Shown here one piece after another: positions 41,713 through 49,169 of a DNA stretch of 64,000 bases (the first letter of the stretch is position 1; each line of letters begins with the position of its first letter). The stretch lies in assembly GCA_964562175.1 (NCBI GenBank), contig CAZLRV010000001.1, positions 168,801 to 232,800 of the forward strand, in the 5' to 3' direction. The DNA is from CAZCJU01 sp964562175 (GTDB lineage: Bacteria > Bacillota > Clostridia > Oscillospirales > CAG-272). The notes beneath the pieces were generated by a model that saw nothing but the letters and a program-made list of their open reading frames with translations, made no database searches and had not been told where the DNA came from. A program made the translations under genes and the position numbers.

Positions 41713-42204
41713 CTACATTCTTTTTCTTATTTTTTCGAGTGCCGCCTTTTCGATACGTGACACCTGAGCTTGGCTTATGCCTATCTGCTGTGCTATCTCG
41801 CTCTGCGTTCTGCCTCGGAAGAAGCGCAATGACACTATGCCCCACTCCCTCTCGCTCAACGTCTTAAGTGCCTCACTCAGTGCTATATCGTCCAACCAAG
41901 CCTCTTGCGCCGTGCCGTCATCGCTTATCCGATCCATCAAGCAAAGATTGTCGCCGCTCTCACAACTCACCGGCTCAAAGAGGGAAAGCGGCTCGCTTAT
42001 CGCCTCCATTGCCTCGCCGACCTGCGCTTCATCCTCGTTTATGCTTTCGGCAATTTGGCAAATGCTCGGCTCCGTTGACATTTCCTCGCACAGGCGTTGG
42101 CGTGCCGCAAGTGCCTTATACGCCAGCTCTCGCACGCTTCTGCTTACCCGCACGGCGTTATTATCTCTCAAATAACGCCTTATTTCACCGATTATCATCG
42201 GCAT
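41713..42204 (-). pseudogene. sigG: N-terminally truncated sporulation sigma factor (sigma-G-like)
   Basis: 163 codons matching the C-terminal part of sigma-G. It opens MPMIIGEIRRYLRDNN, matching about residue 110 of the 260-residue Bacillus protein, where the family has VPMIIGEIRRYLRDNN. Region 3 (VRVSRSVRELAYKALAARQ) and region 4 (SLRFFRGRTQSEIAQQIGIS, then QAQVSRIEKAA) are intact. Regions 2.1-2.3, needed for core binding and melting, are absent: dapB ends 24 bp upstream and no ribosome binding site precedes the ATG. It may be a decayed gene, one half of a split gene, or an assembly join. Confidence 0.8.
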
Positions 42205-42228
42205 GAGCGTACCGAGGTGAAATATTAT

Positions 42229-42996
42229 TCAGGCGTTTACCTTACTTTTTACACTGTCCTTTATCAGTTCCTTCATGGAATACATTCCCGCACCCTTGCC
42301 GACGATATATTCCGCGGCGTGCAATGCGCCGTGTGCAAACACCTCACGACTCTCCGCTATATGCTTTATCGATATGACCTCGCCGCCGCCGCAGAAAAGC
42401 ACCTCATGCTCGCCCACTATATCGCCGCCTCTTATCGAGGATATTCCTATCTCGTTCTTCGGTCTTGCCATACGTCTGTCGGCTCTGCCGTAAACGTATT
42501 CGCATTCGCCGTCCCGTGCTTGCTTTATCTCCTCCGCAAGCATAAGCGCCGTACCGCTGGGAGCATCGAGCTTGTTTCTGTGATGCTTTTCTATTATCTC
42601 AACGTCGAAATCATCTCCGAGCGTCTTTGCCGCCTCTGCGGCAAGTGTGGATATAAGATTTATACCGAGCGACATATTGCCCGAACGGAACATGGGTATG
42701 CTCTCCGATGCTTTTCTTATCAGCTCAAGCTCCTCATCCGTTTGTCCGGTCGTGCAGATTACGCACGGCTTGCCCTTTGCAACGGCAAAATCCACTATAT
42801 CGCCTGTCAAGGCATGGTTTGAAAAGTCAACGATAACGTCAAAGCTCTCCTCGACCTCGCATATTCTGCCGTAAACGGGAAAGCTTGCCTCGCCCGATAC
42901 ATCGACGCCCGCCGCAATTCTCTGTCCCTCGCCGAGTGCGGAAACAACGGCACGTCCCATTCTGCCCATACAGCCGCTTAAAAGTATGTTCAGCAT
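42229..42996 (-). CDS. dapB: 4-hydroxy-tetrahydrodipicolinate reductase
   Basis: 255-residue enzyme of lysine and diaminopimelate synthesis. Nucleotide motif GCMGRMG at residues 8-14; the catalytic segment EKHHRNKLDAPSGTAL has His138, His139 and Lys142. It also supplies the dipicolinate route used in spores. It overlaps dapA by 7 bp. Confidence 0.96.
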   Translation of the reverse strand: MLNILLSGCMGRMGRAVVSALGEGQRIAAGVDVSGEASFPVYGRICEVEESFDVIVDFSNHALTGDIVDFAVAKGKPCVICTTGQTDEELELIRKASESIPMFRSGNMSLGINLISTLAAEAAKTLGDDFDVEIIEKHHRNKLDAPSGTALMLAEEIKQARDGECEYVYGRADRRMARPKNEIGISSIRGGDIVGEHEVLFCGGGEVISIKHIAESREVFAHGALHAAEYIVGKGAGMYSMKELIKDSVKSKVNA

Positions 42997-43880
42997 AGAC
43001 CGTACTCCTTAAGCACCGCAAGCAGCTTTGCGTTTTCCTCCTCGCTCATCTCGCACAGCGGCAGTCTCATCTCTACCTCGCATTTTCCGAGCATTGCCAT
43101 GGCGCTCTTTACCGGTATGGGATTTACGGTCATAAACAGTGCGTTTATCAGCTTCAGGTAATCGAGCTGGAGCTTTGCGCTCTGCGTGCATTTGCCCTCA
43201 AGGTACAAATGCGTAAGCTCCACCGTTTCCTTGGGCATTACGTTTGACAGCACGGATATTACGCCCTTTGCTCCCACGCTCATCATAGGCACTATTTGAT
43301 CGTCGTTTCCGCTGTAAACGTCGAGCATATCGCCGCATTCCTTCATGAGATTTACGATAAACGAAAGATTACCGCAAGCCTCCTTTGTCGCAACTATGTT
43401 CGGATGCTGTGCCAGCTCCTTATACGCCTCTATCGAGATATTGACTCCCGTGCGTGACGGTACGTTATAAAGTATTATCGGCTTTGAGCATTCATCTGCT
43501 ATCTTGGTAAAATGCTTTACTATACCCCTCTGGGAGGTCTTGTTGTAATAGGGTGTCACGTGAAGAAGCGCATCTGCTCCAACCTCGCAGGCGTGAGCGG
43601 AAAGCTCTATCGCATATGCGCAATCGTTCGAGCCGGTGCCGGCGATTATCGGCACACGATGAGCCGATCTTTTAACGGCAAACTCTATGACGTCTCTATG
43701 CTCCTTATCGGTAAGTGTAGCCGCCTCGCCCGTAGTACCGCACACGATTATCGAATCTATGCCCGCTTCTATCTGCTCGTCTATTATTTTCCCGAAGGCT
43801 TCATAATCGACTTCCCCGTTCTTAAAGGGCGTTATTATGGCTGTGCCGCAGCCGGTGAATATCGGTTTTTGCAATTTCAT
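42990..43880 (-). CDS. dapA: 4-hydroxy-tetrahydrodipicolinate synthase
   Basis: 296-residue aldolase condensing pyruvate with aspartate semialdehyde. The Schiff-base lysine is Lys166 (VATKEACGN), with Tyr138 in LYNVPSRTG and the pyruvate-binding GTTGEAATL at 48-56. The ATG at 43880 (MKLQKPIFTG) follows AAAGGAAGT; a longer start at 43910 is not supported. First gene of dapA-dapB-sigG'-fabG. Confidence 0.96.
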   Translation of the reverse strand: MKLQKPIFTGCGTAIITPFKNGEVDYEAFGKIIDEQIEAGIDSIIVCGTTGEAATLTDKEHRDVIEFAVKRSAHRVPIIAGTGSNDCAYAIELSAHACEVGADALLHVTPYYNKTSQRGIVKHFTKIADECSKPIILYNVPSRTGVNISIEAYKELAQHPNIVATKEACGNLSFIVNLMKECGDMLDVYSGNDDQIVPMMSVGAKGVISVLSNVMPKETVELTHLYLEGKCTQSAKLQLDYLKLINALFMTVNPIPVKSAMAMLGKCEVEMRLPLCEMSEEENAKLLAVLKEYGLC

Positions 43881-43938
43881 TTTTATTACTTCCTTTCGCA
43901 TTTTTCGCATTAAAGGTTATTTTTCTTTATTATGCTAT

Positions 43939-43968
43939 AGTTTACCACGATTTGCACTATATCGTCAA
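43939..43968 (-). promoter_or_regulatory. Promoter of dapA
   Basis: Minus-strand TTGACG (43963-43968), 18 bp, TAAACT (43939-43944). No lysine riboswitch is seen. Confidence 0.6.
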
Positions 43969-44022
43969 GTAATACGACGATGTATTCACAAATATTTTAC
44001 ATTATGAATTATCTTTTTTCCC

Positions 44023-44051
44023 TTGACAAGTCACGTATGTAATGATAAAAT
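44023..44051 (+). promoter_or_regulatory. Promoter of the valS transcript
   Basis: TTGACA (44023-44028), 17 bp, TAAAAT (44046-44051), just before the T-box. Confidence 0.82.
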
Positions 44052-44065
44052 GTAAAAAAGCAAAA

Positions 44066-44330
44066 ATCGTTGATGAGAGGGAGTAGGTACGTTTCGTTCC
44101 CACAGAGAGAAGCGGGGTGGTGTAACGCTTCGGATGAACGCATCGAAGGTAATCTCGGAGTGCGGGAAGAAAGCCCATGCGGGTGAGTAGAATCCGACGG
44201 TATGCTCTGCCGTATAAGTGAGGGCGGCAATTTGCCGCATGAGGTCACTCGGCGTGAGCCGTGCGATGAAGTTAGGTGGTAACACGAGTCAAACACTCGT
44301 CCTAATAAGGGCGGGTGTTTTTTATTTTTT
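44066..44330 (+). ncRNA. T-box riboswitch, valine specific
   Basis: A stem I region starts near 44070 (GAGAGGGAGTAGG) and is closed by a segment with GAAGGTAATCTC, where GTA (44149-44151) followed by a purine fits a valine specifier codon. The T-box proper GTTAGGTGGTAACACGAG (near 44272) contains TGGT, complementary to an ACCA tRNA end. A terminator (arms ACACTCG...CC and GG...CGGGTGT, then T-rich, 44292-44330) ends it. The downstream gene is valS, consistent with the specifier. Confidence 0.93.
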
Positions 44331-44355
44331 GACACGTTATGCAAAGGAGAATAAA

Positions 44356-46986
44356 ATGAAAGAATTACCGAAGAATTACGCCCCGGGGGAATTTGAGGAC
44401 AGAATTTATCAAAATTGGTGCGATAAGGGATATTTTACACCCTCCGTCGATGACGGACGGGAATCCTTTACGATAGTCATTCCGCCGCCCAATGTAACGG
44501 GACAGCTTCACATGGGACACGCACTTGACGAAACGCTTCAAGATATTTTGATAAGATACAAGAGAATGAAAGGCTTTTCCGCTCTCTGGCTTCCCGGCAC
44601 CGACCACGCCGGTATCGCAACGCAAATAAAGGTTGAGGAATATTTGCGTAAAAACGAGGGTCTTACCAGATACGACCTCGGACGCGAGAAGTTTCTCGAA
44701 CGTGTATGGGCATGGAAGGAGCAATACGGCGGCACAATAATCCGTCAGCTCAAAAAGCTCGGCTCCTCCTGTGACTGGTCAAGGCTCAGATTTACGATGG
44801 ACGAGGGGCTTTCCCGTGCGGTTCGCGAGGTATTCGTAAACCTTTACGAAAAGGGTCTTATATACAGAGGCTACCGTATAATAAATTGGTGTCCGAAATG
44901 TGCCACCGCACTGTCGGATGCCGAAGTCGAATACAGTGAGGATGCGGGCTTTTTCTGGCATATCCGTTACCCGGTAGTGGGTGAGGAGGGCAGATATGTT
45001 ACCGTTGCGACGACCCGTCCCGAAACTATGCTCGGCGATACCGCCGTTGCCGTAAACCCCAACGACGAAAGATACGCCGACCTTGTCGGAAAAACGCTTA
45101 TTTTGCCGCTTGTCGGACGGCAAATACCCGTCATTGCCGATGATTACGTCGATATCGAATTCGGTACGGGCTGTGTTAAGATAACCCCCGCACACGACCC
45201 GAACGACTTTGCCGTAGGTCAAAGACATAATCTTGAAATAATCAAGGTTCTTGACGATGAGGCGAAGATAAATTCCTACGGCGGAAAATACGAGGGCATG
45301 GACAGATACGAGGCAAGAGAAGCGATCGTTGCGGACTTGCAGGCAGGCGGTTACCTTGTAAAAGTCGAGCCGCACGTTCACAACGTCGGTAAATGCTACC
45401 GCTGTTCGACGACCGTTGAGCCGCTCACCTCGGATCAATGGTTCGTAAAGATGGGCCCGATGATAAAGCCCGCCGTGGATTGCGTAAAGGACGGACGTAT
45501 AAAATTCGAGCCGGAACGCTTCTGCAAAACTTACATAAATTGGATGGAGGATCTGCACGATTGGTGCATATCCCGTCAGCTTTGGTGGGGTCATCGTATA
45601 CCCGCATTCTATTGCGACGACTGCGGCGAGATGACCGTTTCGAAAACGGATATAACTGTCTGCCCCAAGTGCGGCGGCAAGGTTCATCAGGATGAGGATG
45701 TGCTTGATACGTGGTTCTCCTCCGCTCTTTGGCCGTTTTCGACTCTCGGCTGGCCCGACAAAACACCGGAGCTTGAAAAATATTATCCCACAAACGTGCT
45801 TGTTACCGGCTACGATATAATAACCTTCTGGGTGTCCCGTATGATATTCTCCGGTATGGAGCATATAAACGAAATACCGTTCAAAAACGTATTTATTCAC
45901 GGACTCGTTCGCGATGCACAGGGCAGAAAAATGTCGAAATCGCTCGGCAACGGTATAGACCCGATTGAGATGATAAACAAATACGGTGCGGATGCATTGC
46001 GTTACGCTCTTATCACGGGCAACTCTCCCGGAAACGATATGCGTTTCTCCGATGAGAAGATAGAATCGGCACGAAACTTCGCAAACAAGATATGGAACGC
46101 CGCACGCTTCGTGCTTATGAATCTCACGATAGACGAAATAAAGCTGCCAGAGTGTGACAAGCTGAGAATAGAGGACAAATGGATACTTTCGTCCTTTAAC
46201 ACGCTTTGCCGTGAGATAGAAACGAATATAGACAGCTTTGAGCTGGGTGTTGCTCTTGCCAAGCTGTACGAATTTATCAGAGATAAATTCTGCGATTGGT
46301 ATATCGAGCTTTGCAAGCCTCGCTTTGCTCAAGCGGGAAGCGATGAAAACCTCGTTGCTCAAAACGTCATAGCTTACGTTTTGTCCAACACGATGAAGCT
46401 GCTTCACCCGTATATGCCCTTTATCACCGAAGAAATATATCTTGCCCTACCGCATGAGTGCGAGAGCGTAATGATCGCCGAATATCCCACCTACAGTGAA
46501 GAGCTTCATTTTGAGCGTGAGGAGCAGGACATGAACTCGCTCATTTCAATGATAAGAGGCATAAGAAACCGTCGTGCGGAAATGAACGTGCCGCCGTCAA
46601 GGAAAGCGACACTTCACATAGTTTCCGAAAACACCTCGGCGTTCTGCCCCGAAAACGAAATATTCTTTACAAAGCTTGCGTCCGCATCGGAGGTAATATT
46701 CGATAAAGCCTACGACGATGCGGGAGCCGTTATCGTCGTAACGGACGACTGCAAGGCGTATATACCGCTTGCGGAAATGATAGACACCGAAAAGGAGCTT
46801 GCAAGACTCGATAAAGAAAAAACCAACACCGAGGGCGAGATAGCAAGACTCGAAAAGAAGCTGTCAAACGAGGGCTTCAGAGCAAAGGCTCCCGCCGCCG
46901 TTATAGCGGGCGAGGAGGCAAAGCTTGTCGGCTACCGTGACAAGCTGGCGGGAATACTCGCCGCCATTGACAACATGAAGAAATAA
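44356..46986 (+). CDS. valS: Valyl-tRNA synthetase
   Basis: 876-residue class I synthetase. HIGH-type motif HMGH at 52-55 in PPPNVTGQLHMGHA, KMSKS at 525-529, an inserted editing domain with TTRPETMLGDTAVAV, and a C-terminal coiled-coil arm (TEKELARLDKEKTNTEGEIA). The zinc-like pairs CDDCGE and CPKCGG lie before the catalytic end. The ATG at 44356 follows AAAGGAG; the longer start at 44218 is in the T-box. Confidence 0.97.
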   Translation: MKELPKNYAPGEFEDRIYQNWCDKGYFTPSVDDGRESFTIVIPPPNVTGQLHMGHALDETLQDILIRYKRMKGFSALWLPGTDHAGIATQIKVEEYLRKNEGLTRYDLGREKFLERVWAWKEQYGGTIIRQLKKLGSSCDWSRLRFTMDEGLSRAVREVFVNLYEKGLIYRGYRIINWCPKCATALSDAEVEYSEDAGFFWHIRYPVVGEEGRYVTVATTRPETMLGDTAVAVNPNDERYADLVGKTLILPLVGRQIPVIADDYVDIEFGTGCVKITPAHDPNDFAVGQRHNLEIIKVLDDEAKINSYGGKYEGMDRYEAREAIVADLQAGGYLVKVEPHVHNVGKCYRCSTTVEPLTSDQWFVKMGPMIKPAVDCVKDGRIKFEPERFCKTYINWMEDLHDWCISRQLWWGHRIPAFYCDDCGEMTVSKTDITVCPKCGGKVHQDEDVLDTWFSSALWPFSTLGWPDKTPELEKYYPTNVLVTGYDIITFWVSRMIFSGMEHINEIPFKNVFIHGLVRDAQGRKMSKSLGNGIDPIEMINKYGADALRYALITGNSPGNDMRFSDEKIESARNFANKIWNAARFVLMNLTIDEIKLPECDKLRIEDKWILSSFNTLCREIETNIDSFELGVALAKLYEFIRDKFCDWYIELCKPRFAQAGSDENLVAQNVIAYVLSNTMKLLHPYMPFITEEIYLALPHECESVMIAEYPTYSEELHFEREEQDMNSLISMIRGIRNRRAEMNVPPSRKATLHIVSENTSAFCPENEIFFTKLASASEVIFDKAYDDAGAVIVVTDDCKAYIPLAEMIDTEKELARLDKEKTNTEGEIARLEKKLSNEGFRAKAPAAVIAGEEAKLVGYRDKLAGILAAIDNMKK

Positions 46987-48090
46987 ATGATAAAGCGTGT
47001 TCTTTACTGCGGTCTTTTTGAGCTGCCCGACCTCAACGCCGCCGCCCACAGAGTGCGAGGCATTTCAAAGGCTTTCGCACTCTGCGGTGTAAAGACGGTA
47101 TTTCTCTCGGCAAAGCATTCGGTCAGCTCGCTTTGCCGCATGGATGACGATATATACGCCGAGCCGTACCCATGCTCGGCATCCTCCCGTATCAAGTATA
47201 TGACAAGCACTGAAAACATAAAGCTCCTGCTCGATAAATACGATGATATCGATGCCGTGATGCTGTATAATCCGAATTATTCCCTGCTTAAAAAGGTCCG
47301 AGGCTTGACAAAAAAGTGCGGAATAAAGCTGCTTGTCGATCTGACAGAGTGGTGCGGCACGACGGACGGTTCACAGATCAAACGAGCTATTAAAAATATC
47401 GATTTCAAGCTTGCCAAAAACGGATGTGCAAAAAACTGCGACGGTATGATAGTGATAAGCTCGCTTATGTACTCATATTACGAAAAATTCAATATTCCCC
47501 TGCTTAAGCTGCCGCCGATGAACGATATTCAAGACGAAAAATGGCACGCCGAGCCGCTACGTGATACGCCGTGTGATGTGCCGACGTTCTGCTTTGTCGG
47601 CTCGGTGGGCGGCGATAAGGAGCTTTTGCCGAATATTGTCGATGCGTTTTCAAGAGTTAAGGAGAGCGTGCTGACCGTGGTAGGCACGACGGGCGAAGAG
47701 TTCAAACGCTATTTTAATTGCGATGACATACCCGACAACGTGATATTTCACGGCAGACTCGACCATAATACGTCGATAAGGTACGTCTTGGGTGCGGATG
47801 CCTGTATCTTCATTCGCCCGTGCGACGAACGCAACAGTGCCGGCTTTCCCACAAAATTCACCGAGGCGTTTACGTGCGGCATTGCGATATTGACGACCGA
47901 TGTAAGCGACATAAGGCAATATATGGAAAAAGAAAATGCGGGAATGATCATTCCCGACCACGATGCGGAAAGCATCGAATACGGCATTCGTCGCATGATC
48001 GGCGGCAAAATACCGAAAAGCGACCTGCGTGATACATTCGATTTCAGACACTACACCGACGCTTGCCGAGCTTGGCTGAACAAGCTCTGA
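46987..48090 (+). CDS. GT4-type glycosyltransferase
   Basis: 367-residue protein with a GT-B fold layout. The N-terminal half has an early GLFELPDLNAAAHRVRG and a middle LLVDLTEWCG; the C-terminal half has VIFHGRLDHNTSIRYVLGAD and the nucleotide-sugar-binding segment PTKFTEAFTCGIAILTTD. Donor and acceptor cannot be told. It starts directly after the valS stop codon with only a GAAGAAA-like ribosome binding site, so it likely depends on valS translation. Confidence 0.82.
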   Translation: MIKRVLYCGLFELPDLNAAAHRVRGISKAFALCGVKTVFLSAKHSVSSLCRMDDDIYAEPYPCSASSRIKYMTSTENIKLLLDKYDDIDAVMLYNPNYSLLKKVRGLTKKCGIKLLVDLTEWCGTTDGSQIKRAIKNIDFKLAKNGCAKNCDGMIVISSLMYSYYEKFNIPLLKLPPMNDIQDEKWHAEPLRDTPCDVPTFCFVGSVGGDKELLPNIVDAFSRVKESVLTVVGTTGEEFKRYFNCDDIPDNVIFHGRLDHNTSIRYVLGADACIFIRPCDERNSAGFPTKFTEAFTCGIAILTTDVSDIRQYMEKENAGMIIPDHDAESIEYGIRRMIGGKIPKSDLRDTFDFRHYTDACRAWLNKL

Positions 48091-48296
48091 CACACTCGTC
48101 CGTCAAGACTTCCTCCGATAGGGACTCGGCGGCGTAGCCGACTGAGGGAGAGCGGAAGATCGGCTTTTACATCAAATCGAGCCGTGAGAAGCTTTTACAC
48201 TTGCGATCGCTTTTCGATAACCGTCGGAGTCTGCGACTCGGTGGGTTTATTCGATAATATCCATAATCGCACAGACTTTTCCCGGCACTCCGTGCA
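48091..48296. repeat. Intergenic region with inverted-repeat elements
   Basis: No gene is seen in the 366-bp gap. It holds CTCGGCGGCGTAGCCGACTGAG (near 48124), containing TCGGC/GCCGA arms inside a sequence whose reverse strand begins CTCCCTCAGTCGGC, which resembles palindromic interspersed repeats of gut Clostridia. A second inverted repeat GAGTC/GACTC follows near 48228. Confidence 0.4.
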
Positions 48297-48325
48297 GCCC
48301 GTCTCTCCGAGACGGGCTTTATTTT
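48297..48325 (+). terminator. Terminator after the glycosyltransferase
   Basis: Perfect arms GCCCGTCTC/GAGACGGGC with a TCC loop, then TTTATTTT. Confidence 0.88.
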
Positions 48326-48387
48326 GCGGGAGCGGCTCGGCGTGTTATATTTTTTATGCCGAAATTTGAAAAATTTATTCTTATCTA

Positions 48388-48416
48388 TTGACAAACGGAT
48401 AGATTTATGGTATCTC
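48388..48416 (+). promoter_or_regulatory. Probable promoter of the secreted NPATS protein gene
   Basis: TTGACA (48388-48393), 17 bp, TATCTC (48411-48416). The -35 is perfect, the -10 weak. Confidence 0.55.
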
Positions 48417-48456
48417 ATTTACAGCAACCATATTAAATTTTACGGAGGTAATTCAA

Positions 48457-49116
48457 ATGAAAAAAGTCGTTGCTCTCATGATGGTAGTTGTCATGATGTT
48501 CTCGATCGCATCCGTTGTATCTGCGGCAGATTATGACGTGGATATAACAAAGGTTGAAGGTGCCACTGAGTTTAAACCTGCCGGTTATACCACTAAGATC
48601 CTTCAGTTGGGTAACTTCGGTCACAAGTTTAACCTCGGAAAGATCGACCTGACAAAGTATTCCAAGGTCATCATTTCCTACGGCGCAGACAGTGGCGCAA
48701 CGTTTGACGGTAAGGATTTCGTTGCCATCGCATCCGGCGCTCTTCAGAACGAGGATGGAACAACTGCCGATGCAAAGATCTTCGCCAAGGGCGTTCTCGA
48801 ACCTAACTCAACCGGTTGGGTAGGCGGACAGCGTGAGGTTGAGGCTACCATAAGCGTAGCTGATTTCACGGCAGGCTCCGATGTATACCTCACCATGTTC
48901 ATGGACAAAGGTGCTGACGATCGTGCGGACGGTATCGCAATCGATGAAATAACCTTTGTCGGCGGTAACCCCGGCTCTGAGACCATCCCCGGCAGCGGCG
49001 AAGGCTCAACCGATGACAAGAACCCCGCTACATCCGATGCTGCGGTAGTTGCCATAGTTGCAGTTGCGGCATTTGCACTTGCAGGTGTTGTTGTTTCAAA
49101 GAAGGTTAAGGCGTAA
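48457..49116 (+). CDS. Secreted surface protein with C-terminal NPATS-type sorting signal
   Basis: 219-residue exported protein. A signal peptide (residues about 1-23, ending VVSAA) is followed by a beta-rich domain (about 28-170) with ISYGADSGATFDGKDFVAIA and AIDEITFVGG, similar to carbohydrate-binding jelly rolls. A Gly/Ser linker leads to NPATSD, a hydrophobic helix and the basic tail SKKVKA. This layout matches sortase-anchored proteins using an NPxT-type motif; no sortase gene is in the window. ACGGAGGTAATTC precedes the ATG. Confidence 0.72.
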   Translation: MKKVVALMMVVVMMFSIASVVSAADYDVDITKVEGATEFKPAGYTTKILQLGNFGHKFNLGKIDLTKYSKVIISYGADSGATFDGKDFVAIASGALQNEDGTTADAKIFAKGVLEPNSTGWVGGQREVEATISVADFTAGSDVYLTMFMDKGADDRADGIAIDEITFVGGNPGSETIPGSGEGSTDDKNPATSDAAVVAIVAVAAFALAGVVVSKKVKA

Positions 49117-49130
49117 GCTTAATTCTTTAA

Positions 49131-49160
49131 TAAAAAATGTGCCCTCGGGGCACATTTTTT
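49131..49160. terminator. Bidirectional terminator
   Basis: Arms AATGTGCCC/GGGCACATT (49136-49155) with A-runs on the left and T-runs on the right, between convergent genes. It can serve both strands. Confidence 0.9.
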
Positions 49161-49169
49161 ATTTTCTTC

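Noticed and set aside
43881..44022. Possible lysine riboswitch before dapA.
   Set aside because: The dapA leader is only about 50 nt after the predicted start, too short for the L-box aptamer.
44779..46407. A 542-codon ORF antisense to valS.
   Set aside because: It lies wholly opposite a clear valyl-tRNA synthetase, has no ribosome binding site or family features, and arises from codon bias in the real gene.
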